Positions 29,638 to 38,515 of a stretch of 42,240 nucleotides of DNA are shown one piece after another. Source of the DNA: Phycisphaerales bacterium (GTDB lineage: Bacteria; Planctomycetota; Phycisphaerae; Phycisphaerales; UBA1924). The notes below the pieces were generated by a model. The model ran no database searches and had not been told where the DNA came from. It saw only the letters and a program-made list of their open reading frames with translations. Each line of letters opens with the position of its first letter. Position 1 is the first letter of the stretch. Location: assembly GCA_022843045.1 (NCBI GenBank), contig JALHOJ010000033.1, forward strand, positions 1 to 42,240. Direction: 5' to 3'. A program made the translations under genes and the position numbers.

Positions 29638-32367
29638 ATGCGTCCTGATCGATTCACTACCGCCGCTCAGCAAGCCCTGTCGAACGCCCAATCCAGCGCA
29701 ATGAGCGCGGGGCATCCTGAGGTGACGGCGTTGCACGTGCTTGATGGCTTGCTCGAGGATCGCCAGGGCAATGCGTGGTCGATCCTGCAGAGCGCGGGAG
29801 TCGAACCGCTGCGACTGCAGCAGGCGGTGCGCGAGCAACTCTCGCGCCTTCCGAAGACCAGCAGCGGCGCAGGCAGCGCGGGACGCGCGCTCATGGAGTT
29901 GCTCGCCGACGCCGACAAGCAGGCGAAGAAACTCAGCGATGCGTACATCAGCAGCGAGCACCTGTTGCTGAGCGCGGCGGCAGTGGGGGGGCCAAGCAAG
30001 GACGTGCTTGCGGCGGTCGGTGCGAGCGCGAAGGCGCTCGAAACAACGATCAAGCAAATTCGCGAACGCAGCGGGGTGTCGAACATCAGTGACCCCGAAT
30101 CCGAAGGCAGCTACGACGCGCTCAAGAAGTACGCGATTGACCTCACGCAGAAGGCCCAGCAGGGCAAGCTCGATCCGGTGATCGGGCGCGATGAGGAGAT
30201 TCGTCGGACGATGCAGGTGCTCAGCCGGCGCACCAAAAACAATCCGGTGCTGATCGGTGAGCCGGGCGTGGGCAAGACGGCGATCGCCGAGGGCCTCGCG
30301 CTGCGGATCGTGAACGGCGATTGCCCAGAGGGGATGCGCGACAAGCGGATCATGGCGCTGGACGTGGGTCAGTTGCTCGCGGGTGCGAAGTTCCGCGGCG
30401 AGTTTGAAGATCGTCTCAAGGCCGTGTTGCGCGAAGTGCAGGCGAGCAATGGCAAGGTGATCCTGTTCATTGACGAACTGCACACGATCATCGGCGCGGG
30501 CGCGGCCGAGGGCGCGGTCAGTGCCGGCAACTTGCTCAAGCCCGCCCTTGCTCGCGGCGAACTGCGATGCATCGGCGCGACGACGCTCGACGAGTATCGC
30601 AAGCATGTCGAGAAGGACCCGGCGTTTGAGCGGCGTTTTCAGCCGATTCTCGTGGATCAGCCCAATGTTGAGGAGACGGTGGCGATCCTGCGCGGGCTCA
30701 AGCCGCGATATGAGGCTCACCATGGCGTGAAGATTCTCGATAGCGCGATCCTCGCGGCGGCTCAGCTGAGCCACAGATACATCGCCGATCGATTCCTGCC
30801 CGACAAGGCCATCGATCTGATGGACGAAGCCGCATCGCGGCTGCGCATCGAGATCGACAGCATGCCAACGGAGCTGGATGAGCTCCGCCGGCGGATCATG
30901 CAGTTGGAGATCGAGCGCGAGGCGCTCAAGATCGAAGCGAGCGAGCGAACGAGCAAGGGAAGCGGCGGGGGAGGCGCGGACGGCACGGCTCGCGAACTCG
31001 AGCGCGTCGAGCGTGAGCTTGCGGAGTTGCAAGAGCAGAACCGCGCGTTGACCAGCCGCTGGGAAGCGGAGAAGAAGGAACTCGACGGCGTCAAGGACAT
31101 CAAGGAGCAGATGGCGGCCAAGCAGGTGGAGCTGGAGAAAGCCCAGCGTGCGGGGCAGCTTGAAGTGGCGGCTCGCATTCGCTATGGCGAGATGCGCGAG
31201 CTGGAAACCAAGCTCAAGAGTGCGGAAGCCGCGATGATCCTGCGCAAGAGCAAGGGTGACACGCTGGTACAGGAAGAAGTCGATGCTCAGGCGATCGCGG
31301 AGGTGGTGGCACGCTGGACGGGCATTCCGGTCACGCGACTGATCGAGAGCGAGCGCGACAAGTTGACGCGCATGGAAGACCAGCTTGCCAGGCGCGTGAT
31401 TGGTCAGTCGCACGCGTTGAAGGCCGTCAGCGACGCGGTGCGACGCTCCCGCGCAGGGCTTTCGGACCCCAACAAGCCCATTGGCAGCTTCCTGTTTCTT
31501 GGGCCCACGGGCGTGGGCAAGACCGAGACGTGCAAGGCCCTTGCGGAGTTCTTGTTCGACACCGAAGAGGCGATGGTTCGCATCGACATGAGCGAGTATG
31601 GCGAGAAGCACGCCGTGGCGCGGCTGATTGGTGCGCCGCCTGGTTACGTCGGTTACGACGAGGGCGGGCAACTCACCGAAGCGGTGCGGCGGCGGCCCTA
31701 CTGCGTGGTGCTGCTTGATGAAATCGAGAAAGCGCACCCGGACGTGTTCAACATCCTGCTGCAGGTGCTTGACGATGGTCGCCTGACCGATGGCCAGGGC
31801 CGCACGGTCGACTTCCGCAATGTGATCGTCGTCATGACAAGCAACTACGGCAGCACACAGATTCAGGAACTCGCGGCGGGCGGCGCGGAGGATTGGGAGA
31901 TCGAAGCCGCGATCCGCGAGATGCTCAAGCGCGGGCCCGCGGCGATGGTCGCGGAGGAGTTTGGCAAGGCCGCGGGGCTGCCCACGCGCGTGCGCGACGT
32001 GATGAGCAAGGCGGCGATGCAGATGCAGGGCGGGCTCATGCGGCCCGAACTGCTCAACCGCATCGACGAAGTCGTGGTGTTTCACCAGCTGCAGAAGGTA
32101 GCTTTGGGCTCGATTGTCGAGATTCAGCTCTCGCGGCTACGCAAGCGCCTCGCCGAACGCGGCATCTCACTCGATATCACCGACGCCGCGAAGCTGCAAC
32201 TTGCGAGCGAAGGCTGGGACCCGGTCTTCGGGGCACGCCCGCTCAAGCGGACGATCCAGCAGCGGATCGAAAACGCGATGGCGACGCGGATTCTGTCGGG
32301 CGAGTTTGGCGATGGCGACGGGGTTCGCGTGGATTGGAACGGAGGGCAGTTCGTGTTCGCGAAGTAG
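29638..32367 (+). CDS. clpB: ATP-dependent disaggregase ClpB
   Basis: 909 residues from ATG 29638 (GGGAG upstream). With DnaK it rescues aggregated proteins. Domains: Clp N domain (1-150), AAA1 with GEPGVGKTA (about 206-214) and [15 protein letters not shown], the ClpB middle coiled coil (about 410-540), AAA2 with GPTGVGKTE (622-630), [14 protein letters not shown], and the small C-terminal domain ([20 protein letters not shown]). Between SNYGS and the conserved RPELLNRID the protein has about 62 residues where E. coli has about 27, an insertion of some 35 residues rich in Ala/Glu/Arg. The AAA1 linker is extended by KGSGGGG. No neighbouring chaperone genes are present. Confidence 0.97.
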   Translation: MRPDRFTTAAQQALSNAQSSAMSAGHPEVTALHVLDGLLEDRQGNAWSILQSAGVEPLRLQQAVREQLSRLPKTSSGAGSAGRALMELLADADKQAKKLSDAYISSEHLLLSAAAVGGPSKDVLAAVGASAKALETTIKQIRERSGVSNISDPESEGSYDALKKYAIDLTQKAQQGKLDPVIGRDEEIRRTMQVLSRRTKNNPVLIGEPGVGKTAIAEGLALRIVNGDCPEGMRDKRIMALDVGQLLAGAKFRGEFEDRLKAVLREVQASNGKVILFIDELHTIIGAGAAEGAVSAGNLLKPALARGELRCIGATTLDEYRKHVEKDPAFERRFQPILVDQPNVEETVAILRGLKPRYEAHHGVKILDSAILAAAQLSHRYIADRFLPDKAIDLMDEAASRLRIEIDSMPTELDELRRRIMQLEIEREALKIEASERTSKGSGGGGADGTARELERVERELAELQEQNRALTSRWEAEKKELDGVKDIKEQMAAKQVELEKAQRAGQLEVAARIRYGEMRELETKLKSAEAAMILRKSKGDTLVQEEVDAQAIAEVVARWTGIPVTRLIESERDKLTRMEDQLARRVIGQSHALKAVSDAVRRSRAGLSDPNKPIGSFLFLGPTGVGKTETCKALAEFLFDTEEAMVRIDMSEYGEKHAVARLIGAPPGYVGYDEGGQLTEAVRRRPYCVVLLDEIEKAHPDVFNILLQVLDDGRLTDGQGRTVDFRNVIVVMTSNYGSTQIQELAAGGAEDWEIEAAIREMLKRGPAAMVAEEFGKAAGLPTRVRDVMSKAAMQMQGGLMRPELLNRIDEVVVFHQLQKVALGSIVEIQLSRLRKRLAERGISLDITDAAKLQLASEGWDPVFGARPLKRTIQQRIENAMATRILSGEFGDGDGVRVDWNGGQFVFAK

Positions 32368-32433
32368 CGGGATGGGGGAACTCCCCTGTGAAGCCCGTGC
32401 GATGGTGGTGACGTCGGTCACTACGCTTCGCCC

Positions 32434-33636
32434 ATGCCTCTGAATATCGCCGCCATCCAATCGCATCTCCAGGAACGCCAGATCGACGGCTGGCTGATCC
32501 ATGACTTTCGCGGCAGCAACTCGGTGCTGACGCTGCTGCTGGGCAAGACGCACACAACGCGACGCGCGATGCTGTTCATTCCCGCCCGCGGGCAGGCGAC
32601 GATTGCCTGCAGCCTGCTGGATCGCAACGCGTTCGAGAAGCTCGCGGCTCAGCACGGATTGAAGGTGCACCTGTACATCTCGTGGCGAGAGATGCACGCG
32701 TGGATGGCGAGCGTCCTGGGCGCGTGCAAGCGGGTCGCGATGGAGTATGCGCCGGGCTGCACGCTGCCAGTGGTCAGTATCGTGGATGCAGGCACGATTG
32801 AACTCGTCCGGTCCTTTGGCGTCGAAGTCGTCTCTTCGGCGGACGTGCTGCAACTGACGGTCGCGAAGTGGTCCGCCCAGGCCCTTGAGCGGCACCACAA
32901 AGCCAGCAGCGAAGTCGCCCGCATCAAGGACGACGCGTTCGCGTTCATCAAGCACAGCCTCGCGGCGGGCAACGCCATCAACGAGTATCAGGTCCAGCAG
33001 CGCATCATGCAGAACTTCCGCGACGCGGGGCTCGAGGCCGACGAGGGCCCGATCGTGGGCGTCAACGAGCACGGCGGTGATCCGCACTTCGAAGTGTCGT
33101 CAACCAATCCCAGCCCGATCAAGAAGGGCGATTGGGTGCTGATTGACCTGTGGTCGCGCTATCCGGGCGAAGAGAACATCTACAGCGACATCACGTGGGT
33201 CGGTTATTGCGGCACGGACGTCCCCGCCAAGCACCGCCAGGTCTTCGAAGTGGTGCGAGCCGCGCGCGATGCGAGCGTGAAGTGCTGTCAGGACGCGTGG
33301 GCCGCGAAGCGACCGCTGCAAGGCTGGGAGCTCGACGATGCGGCGCGGCTGACGATCATCAACGCCGGCTTCGAGCGCGGCATCCGCCATCGCACGGGCC
33401 ACAGCCTCTCCCCCGGCCCGCGCGTGCATGGGCTGGGTTTCAATCTCGACAATCTCGAAACCCGCGAGACGCGGGAAGTGCTGCCGGGCCTTGGGTTCAC
33501 GATCGAGCCAGGCATCTACCTCCCCGACGCGCCCGATCGCCTGGGCGTGCGGCTGGAGATCAACATGTACATTGATGCGGTGAAGGGGCCGATCATCACG
33601 AGCTGCTTCCAGAAGGAGATCGTGATTTGCGGGTGA
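32434..33636 (+). CDS. M24-family metallopeptidase (Xaa-Pro aminopeptidase-like)
   Basis: 400 residues, cytoplasmic. N-terminal creatinase-like domain (1-140: IQSHLQERQIDGWLIHDFRG, then AMLFIPARGQATIAC) and a pita-bread catalytic domain. All five metal ligands of the M24 family are present: Asp238 in VLIDLW, Asp252 in YSDITW, His323 in RTGHSLS, Glu358 in TIEPGIY and Glu375 in RLEINMY. It should remove an N-terminal residue ahead of proline, or act on a related small peptide. It follows clpB by 66 bases and may be co-transcribed with it. A large inverted repeat lies just after its stop. Confidence 0.92.
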   Translation: MPLNIAAIQSHLQERQIDGWLIHDFRGSNSVLTLLLGKTHTTRRAMLFIPARGQATIACSLLDRNAFEKLAAQHGLKVHLYISWREMHAWMASVLGACKRVAMEYAPGCTLPVVSIVDAGTIELVRSFGVEVVSSADVLQLTVAKWSAQALERHHKASSEVARIKDDAFAFIKHSLAAGNAINEYQVQQRIMQNFRDAGLEADEGPIVGVNEHGGDPHFEVSSTNPSPIKKGDWVLIDLWSRYPGEENIYSDITWVGYCGTDVPAKHRQVFEVVRAARDASVKCCQDAWAAKRPLQGWELDDAARLTIINAGFERGIRHRTGHSLSPGPRVHGLGFNLDNLETRETREVLPGLGFTIEPGIYLPDAPDRLGVRLEINMYIDAVKGPIITSCFQKEIVICG

Positions 33637-33637
33637 G

Positions 33638-33774
33638 CGGAGAAAAGAGAAAAGAGAAAAGAGGAGCCGCGGATTTTCGCGGATGAACGCGGATTTCAAA
33701 CCAAGACATGAAGACAGAATTTCATGTCTTGATCCGCGCTGATCCGCGCAAGTTCGCGGCCACTCTTTTCTCCG
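33638..33774. repeat. Large imperfect inverted repeat (about 137 bp)
   Basis: Outer arms CGGAGAAAAGAG (33638-33649) and CTCTTTTCTCCG (33763-33774) pair perfectly. The inner arms carry GCCGCGGAT...CGCGGAT repeats and AAGACATGAA / TTCATGTCTT (33703-33712 and 33721-33730), with a loop of eight bases. Read as one structure it is a long cruciform. A further run of CCGTGG-type repeats follows at 33808-33841. Confidence 0.85.
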
Positions 33775-33807
33775 TTCTCGATTCTCCACTTTCCTTGTCT
33801 TTCTCCG

Positions 33808-33841
33808 GGACATCTCCGTGGCTCACCGTGGCCCTCCGTGG
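33808..33841. repeat. Short tandem CCGTGG-type repeat
   Basis: GGACATCTCCGTGG, CTCACCGTGG and CCCTCCGTGG are three related units in a row. It lies between the large inverted repeat and the membrane protein gene that starts at 33892, with no clear promoter function. Confidence 0.6.
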
Positions 33842-33891
33842 TGATCCTGCTTTTCTGACGCCACGAGGCCGCCCCGCCGTACCATCCCTTC

Positions 33892-35046
33892 ATGGCCAAG
33901 CGTCGCACCGTTCCGCTCTTTGACTTGCTGACGCGCCCGGATCCCAACGCGGGCGTGCAGGCTGGGAATGTCCCCGCTCCGCAGCCGCCAGCTTCGCCCG
34001 CTGCGCAAGGAGTGCCGACTCAGCGTCCTGTGGGCATGCCCAAGCCGGTCGTGCGGCTTGCGGTGCCGACGGCGTCGCATGCGGATGCCGCGCACATGAG
34101 CGACGAAGTCGACGCCGATACCGGCGGCACTACGGAAACGTCGACCGCCGCGCCCGCGATCCAAGTCGAGGCCAAGCCGAAGTTTGCGCCCCGCGAGGCG
34201 GCCCACAAGTTTGTTGGCTCGACTTCCACCATCCAAGCCGCGCCACCCCCGGCGACCATCGCCGCGAGCGAGGCGGCGGAACAGTGGGCCGGGCGAGAAC
34301 TCCGCGTGCCCAAGTTGGGTTTGTACATCGTGCTGTTCCTGGTTGGCTGCGGGGCCCTGATCGTCTGGGGAGTCGCGTACAAACTGGGGTTCACCAGCGG
34401 CAAGCAGAGCACAGAAGATTTGGTCCGGCGGGATCCGCCGGCGGTGGTGGAGCCGGGGCCGAGTCAAGACTCTAAGACCAATTCGCCCACTGGTTTGCAG
34501 AATCTTGGCAGAGTTTCGATTGAGCCTCTTTCTCGCCAACAGCCGACGCCACCCAGCCAGGAGAGCGAGCGAGCGAAGAGCATACCGGGAGCGATCGTGC
34601 TTCCGAACCTGCCCGACCCCACCGCCTTTGACGAAGTTCCGCGCGATCGGCAGTTTCTGGCGGGTGCGAACGTTGTTTCCGGACCACAGTCAGATCAACC
34701 GGGTTGGGTTCAGACTGATCCGCGTGTTCAAGGTCTTAACTACTTGAAACTGGGAAAGATGCCGCGACGCGATGCGGGGGAGGCGGTGATCTTCCTGAGT
34801 GCGAACGGCGAGCATGTGTTTGCAACGCCTTGGGTTGAAAGCAAGTCGCGAGGCTCCAATGATCCCTTCCCCCCCGCGGAGTACGAGCTGTGGGTTGGAC
34901 CTGGGCTTTCGAGATCGGAGTATCAGGCCAACAAGGGGGACCCGGTGATCAAGCGGGTTGAGCAGCTTGGCGAGTTCTGGAGCAAGACAGCCAAGAAGCG
35001 ATTCAACTTCCGCAAGCCCATCTGGGTGAAGATTGACGATAAGTGA
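33892..35046 (+). CDS. Single-span membrane protein of unknown function
   Basis: 384 residues from ATG 33892. Residues 1-140 are a Pro/Ala/Thr-rich cytoplasmic part beginning KRRTVPLFDLL, a short conserved-looking motif. One membrane span lies at about 143-163 (LYIVLFLVGCGALIVWGVAY). Residues 170-255 are low complexity (Pro/Ser/Gln). The last ~110 residues are ordered: GLNYLKLGKMPRRDAGEAVI, FATPWVES, YELWVGPGLSRSEYQANKGD, RFNFRKPIWVKID. The architecture (disordered, membrane, disordered, small domain) resembles SPOR- or envelope-assembly proteins, but no motif proves it. It is followed 22 bases later by the small basic protein gene. Confidence 0.8.
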   Translation: MAKRRTVPLFDLLTRPDPNAGVQAGNVPAPQPPASPAAQGVPTQRPVGMPKPVVRLAVPTASHADAAHMSDEVDADTGGTTETSTAAPAIQVEAKPKFAPREAAHKFVGSTSTIQAAPPPATIAASEAAEQWAGRELRVPKLGLYIVLFLVGCGALIVWGVAYKLGFTSGKQSTEDLVRRDPPAVVEPGPSQDSKTNSPTGLQNLGRVSIEPLSRQQPTPPSQESERAKSIPGAIVLPNLPDPTAFDEVPRDRQFLAGANVVSGPQSDQPGWVQTDPRVQGLNYLKLGKMPRRDAGEAVIFLSANGEHVFATPWVESKSRGSNDPFPPAEYELWVGPGLSRSEYQANKGDPVIKRVEQLGEFWSKTAKKRFNFRKPIWVKIDDK

Positions 35047-35068
35047 AGCTTAACGCAGGAGTTCGACC

Positions 35069-35230
35069 ATGAGCATGGATCCCAGCCTTCGTACCAGCAT
35101 GACCGGCGGCGGCAAGCGCAGCGTCATGACCCGCGCCGAGCGGATCGGCAAGATGATCGCCGACAAGAAGTTTGATCCCAAGAAGGACAAGGCCCTGGGC
35201 GTGCCCAAGACGCTCGTCGGCAAGGCCTAA
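35069..35230 (+). CDS. Small basic protein of the TIGR04137 family (PVC lineage)
   Basis: 53 residues, ATG 35069 with CAGGAG seven bases before, TAA at 35228-35230. The sequence MSMDPSLRTSMTGGGKRSVM...TRAERIGKM...FDPKKD...LGVPKTLVGKA matches the short Lys/Arg-rich family seen in Chlamydiae, Verrucomicrobia and Planctomycetes (pattern: MS-D-SL...R-V-TRAERI...D--KD--LGLPK). I recall a proposed link to ribosome or rRNA, but the sequence itself does not prove it. It has its own strong terminator. Confidence 0.85.
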   Translation: MSMDPSLRTSMTGGGKRSVMTRAERIGKMIADKKFDPKKDKALGVPKTLVGKA

Positions 35231-35284
35231 TTGGTCATCGCTCGCCTCTGCGAGGCGGGTGCATGCCAGTCACGCGACTTTCGC

Positions 35285-35311
35285 AACCCGCGCTCCATGC
35301 GCGGGTTTTTT
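35285..35311 (+). terminator. Rho-independent terminator of the small basic protein gene
   Basis: AACCCGCGC (35285-35293) pairs perfectly with GCGCGGGTT (35299-35307) around TCCAT, and six T in total close it. It lies 54 bases past the stop and before the convergent methyltransferase gene. Confidence 0.9.
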
Positions 35312-35367
35312 CACGCGCTGGTTCGTTCGGTTGCAGGTTTCATCGGCGCCGAGTGCCACCCTGCGGT

Positions 35368-36372
35368 TCACGCGCCCGCGCCCACGCCAATCATCGAATC
35401 ACACTTGCGCTCATTGGGCGCGAGCATTGTGCGCAGCAGCAGAGCCCATGCCTGTGATCCGCCCGGCTCGCGCTGGTCAGTGCGAGGATTGGGCAGTCCC
35501 GCGTCCTTGTATCGCTGGTTGATTGTGCTCTCGACGATGATCCAGGCTCGGCCGACTTGCCTCGCATAGCTGTGATGATGCACCGCGGGGGACTTCATGC
35601 CCGCTGCTTCGATCGCTCGGCTCAGGCTCGCGCCGGTCCAGAAGTTCAGGTGCCTGGGCACGTCCAGCCAGTTCCAACCCGCGCCGGCGTCCACCAAACC
35701 CGCGGCGTGGTTGTTGGGCACGTCGGCGAAGAACAGGCCGCCGGGCTTGAGCATCGCGCTGACATTCCGCAGGACGCGCATCGGCTCGCGCACGTGTTCG
35801 AGCACGTGGCGCATGGTCACGATGTCAAACTGCTTGGGTTGGAAGGGGTGGGGGAGTTCTTCGGCCACGCCGGCGTGCACGTCGAGGCCCTTTTCGCGGG
35901 CCACCTTCGCCGCGGCGGGGTCGGGCTCAAGGCCATGCACGCTCGCACCAAGCTTCTGCAGCGGCAGCAGCATGCCACCATTGCCGCAGCCGATATCGCA
36001 CACGGCAAGGCCATCGAGGCGCTCGCGGCCGACGTGTCGGAGGATGAAGTTGGCCTCGAGTTCGATGCGCTTGGAGGGATCAAGCCGCCACGCGATGGCG
36101 GAGCGGAGTTTGTCGGAGAAGGACTCGGGCGGGCGCTTGCCGTACCACTCGCCGTGGGTGTAGTAGTCATCGACGGCGTAGAACGACGCGATGGTGGCGG
36201 GATCGGGGCGAGGCGTGAGGAAACCAAAGTCGCAAGCATCGCACCAGGCCAGGTCGTACGTGCCGGGGACCTTGGGCCGCCGCCAATCCATGGGGACGCG
36301 CAGCCAGGGCCTCACGCGTGTGCTTTGGTTGCAGAGCGGGCACGGATCGAGTTGTGGAGGGGCGTCAGTCAT
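35368..36372 (-). CDS. Class I SAM-dependent methyltransferase with N-terminal zinc ribbon
   Basis: 334 residues from ATG 36372. Zinc-ribbon pairs CPLC (Cys 11/14) and CDAC (Cys 44/47), then FGFLTPRPDPATIASFY, a motif of methyltransferases that act on sugars or small metabolites. The SAM motif I is VCDIGCGNGG (124-133), followed by GLEPDPAAAKVAREKGLDVH, FDIVTMRHVLEHV and MLKPGGLFFADVPN. The C-terminal third carries LDVPRHLNFWTGASL. This is a methyltransferase type 11/23 with a zinc-finger prefix, often found near glycan or secondary-metabolite genes. Substrate unknown; no operon partner here. Confidence 0.9.
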   Translation of the reverse strand: MTDAPPQLDPCPLCNQSTRVRPWLRVPMDWRRPKVPGTYDLAWCDACDFGFLTPRPDPATIASFYAVDDYYTHGEWYGKRPPESFSDKLRSAIAWRLDPSKRIELEANFILRHVGRERLDGLAVCDIGCGNGGMLLPLQKLGASVHGLEPDPAAAKVAREKGLDVHAGVAEELPHPFQPKQFDIVTMRHVLEHVREPMRVLRNVSAMLKPGGLFFADVPNNHAAGLVDAGAGWNWLDVPRHLNFWTGASLSRAIEAAGMKSPAVHHHSYARQVGRAWIIVESTINQRYKDAGLPNPRTDQREPGGSQAWALLLRTMLAPNERKCDSMIGVGAGA

Positions 36373-36620
36373 GCGCGATTGGTCGCGCAGACGTTATCGG
36401 CTATCGCGGGCGGGCGCTGCAGCAGTCGAAGGAAACAGATCTTCTCAACGGGAGCAGCTGGAGGCACGGTTCAGCACAGAGACACAGAGATCAGGAGAAA
36501 GAGGAGGGATAGCTGGGCCAGCACATGAAGCACGATGCCTCTCTCATCTTCCTCGTGATCTCTGTGTCTCTGTGCTGAAGTCGAACTCTTCTTGGGTGCC
36601 GCTCTTGCCGGGCGGATACC
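36373..36620. other. Intergenic stretch dominated by the inverted repeat
   Basis: About 248 bases between the CrtN-like gene's 3' end and the methyltransferase start. Apart from the inverted repeat (36470-36579) I see no gene, and no obvious promoter for the methyltransferase other than whatever the repeat region provides. Confidence 0.5.
36470..36579. repeat. Perfect 24-bp inverted repeat of the CACAGAGACACAGAG type
   Basis: TTCAGCACAGAGACACAGAG plus ATCA at 36470-36493 is perfectly complementary to 36556-36579. The stem continues imperfectly through a purine-rich run on one arm and its pyrimidine-rich partner on the other, and the loop carries GCTGGGCCAGC. It lies between the methyltransferase start and the end of the CrtN-like gene, with no T-run. 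Confidence 0.9.
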
Positions 36621-38297
36621 TCAAACGCTCGCGATGGTGGGTTCGCGCATAGTGCGGGACTTTGCAATAGTGGTGACGTCATTGGTTGCGCCGCTGTATC
36701 GCAAGCCGGCGCGATCGCACAGCATGCGGGTGGAGATCTGCGCAGAGAGGAAAATGGTGGGCAGGCCGCTGCCCGGGTGGGTGCCGCCGCCGACGAGGTA
36801 GACGTTGTCGACGCCCGTGAGTTGGTTTTGCGGCCGCCAGTGGAGCATCTGGCCCATATTGTGGGCGAGGTTGAAGGTTGCACCTTTGTTGATATGCATG
36901 GTGCGCCAGGAGTCGGGGGTGTAGACGACTTCGGCTTCGATTCGGTCGCGAAGATCAACGCCCATCTGGTCGCGAACCTGGTCGAGTGCGAGTTCGCGAT
37001 AGGCGGGCATCGCACGCTTCCAGTCGATGGGCGCATCGCAGTTGGGCGTAGGAATCAGCAGATAGATGCTGGACTTGCCGATTGGCGCGAGCGTTGGATC
37101 GATGCGGCTGGGGTTGCAGACGTAGACGCTGGGGTCTTCGGAGAGCTTGCCCAGTTCGCAGATGTCGCGGAGATTCTGCTCGTACTGCGAGGAGACGTAA
37201 ATGGTGTGGTGGGGGAGTTCGACTTCGCCATCAACGCCCAGATACAGCATCGCCGTGCTGCAGGAGTAACGCTTCTTATCGAGTTGCTCGGGCTGCTCGC
37301 TGGGGCGAAGCTTCTGCTGGACGCGCTGCGGGATCAGGCGCTGCAGCGCGTGGCTGGCGTCGGCGTTCAGGAAGACGTAGTCGTGACGCTGCGTGGTGTG
37401 CGCGAGCGGGCCGTGGCCGCCGATGGTCACGCCCTTCGCGGCGGGCGTGGGCGCATCGTCAAACTCAACGCCCACGACTGGCGCGTCGCAGTGAATCGTG
37501 GCCCCGGCGGTGATCGCGACGCGGGCGAGGGCCCGCATCAGTTCGTGGCACCCGCCGCGAGGATGCCAGATGCCGTATTCGTACTCAATGAACGGCAGGA
37601 TCGTGAAGAGGCTGGGACACTCAAAGGGGCTCATGCCCAGGTACTTGCTCTGGAAGCTCACGGCGAGGCGCACGAGCGGGTGTTCGAAGTACTCTGAGAG
37701 TTGCTCGTGCACGCTCTGCCAGGGCTTGAGGATCGGGCCCACGCGCAGCGTGTCCTTCCAGGTTTCGCTTGAGAACAAGTCCAGCGGCGAGCGCATCGGG
37801 TTGCGGAGGATGCTCTCGGAGAGTTGGAGCTTCTTGCGGTTGTCGTTGATGAAGCGGGTGAAGGCCTGGCCATCGCGGGGATTGATCGCGGCGACGCGGC
37901 GGGCCATCTCGGCAATGTCCTGTGTGGCTTCGACCTGAAGGTTGGAGCGCGGCCCAGTTGGCTTGCCGTCTGTCGTGCGACCCAAGACGAGCCGGTACAT
38001 CGGATCTAGGCGCGTGAGCTCGACTTCGTCGGCCAGACGCGTGCCCGCGGCGGCGAAGACCTCGTCGAGCACGTAGGGCATCATGAAGAACGTGGGGCCG
38101 CGATCGAAGCGATACTCGCCCGCGCGCACGTGGGCGGTGCGCCCGCCGATTGCGGGGCCGGCCTCGTAGACCGTCACGTCAAAGCCGCTGGTGGAGAGCA
38201 GCACGGCGGAGGCGAGCCCGCCTGGGCCTGCGCCAACGATGGCGACGGAGGGGCGTGCTGACTGTGCAGTATGGGCGGTATGCGCGGCGTGAGGCAT
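36621..38297 (-). CDS. CrtN/CrtI-like carotenoid desaturase or oxidase
   Basis: 558 residues from ATG 38297; longer starts at 38375 or 38435 only add an unconserved Ser/Arg/Pro-rich leader and none has a strong Shine-Dalgarno. The FAD-binding site is VAIVGAGPGGLASAVLLSTSG, then VTVYEAGPAIGGRT. Typical CrtI/CrtN features follow: FDRGPTFFMMPYVLDEVF, SFQSKYLGMSPFECPS, YEYGIWHPRGGCHELMRAL, and the C-terminal NVYLVGGGTHPGSGLPTIFL. These enzymes desaturate or oxidise C30/C40 polyenes in the membrane. It diverges from the aldehyde dehydrogenase at 38516, an arrangement that fits production of a carotenoid aldehyde and then a carotenoic acid (inference). Confidence 0.85.
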   Translation of the reverse strand: MPHAAHTAHTAQSARPSVAIVGAGPGGLASAVLLSTSGFDVTVYEAGPAIGGRTAHVRAGEYRFDRGPTFFMMPYVLDEVFAAAGTRLADEVELTRLDPMYRLVLGRTTDGKPTGPRSNLQVEATQDIAEMARRVAAINPRDGQAFTRFINDNRKKLQLSESILRNPMRSPLDLFSSETWKDTLRVGPILKPWQSVHEQLSEYFEHPLVRLAVSFQSKYLGMSPFECPSLFTILPFIEYEYGIWHPRGGCHELMRALARVAITAGATIHCDAPVVGVEFDDAPTPAAKGVTIGGHGPLAHTTQRHDYVFLNADASHALQRLIPQRVQQKLRPSEQPEQLDKKRYSCSTAMLYLGVDGEVELPHHTIYVSSQYEQNLRDICELGKLSEDPSVYVCNPSRIDPTLAPIGKSSIYLLIPTPNCDAPIDWKRAMPAYRELALDQVRDQMGVDLRDRIEAEVVYTPDSWRTMHINKGATFNLAHNMGQMLHWRPQNQLTGVDNVYLVGGGTHPGSGLPTIFLSAQISTRMLCDRAGLRYSGATNDVTTIAKSRTMREPTIASV

Positions 38298-38515
38298 GCG
38301 AAGTGAGGAAACGGAATGCGAACGGGCGAACGGGAATGGCCGGTACGTCCGAGAGCGGGTCGGCGTCGAAGACATGCGCGGCAGGGACGGTAGAACTTCG
38401 CCCAAGTACCCCGACCGGATGCCCACGCTAGGCACGATAGCCGATCCTGTTTCCGATAGTTGAGTTCGTTACGATCCGTGAGGGCAATCAGGCCCGCCAG
38501 CCGAAAGCAGCGACC

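Noticed and set aside
28954..32085. Very long antisense open frame opposite clpB (over 1000 codons)
   Set aside because: It mirrors the clpB codon pattern in a GC-rich genome; only its last 95 codons (28954-29241), outside clpB, have a ribosome site and signal peptide and are kept as the lipoprotein.
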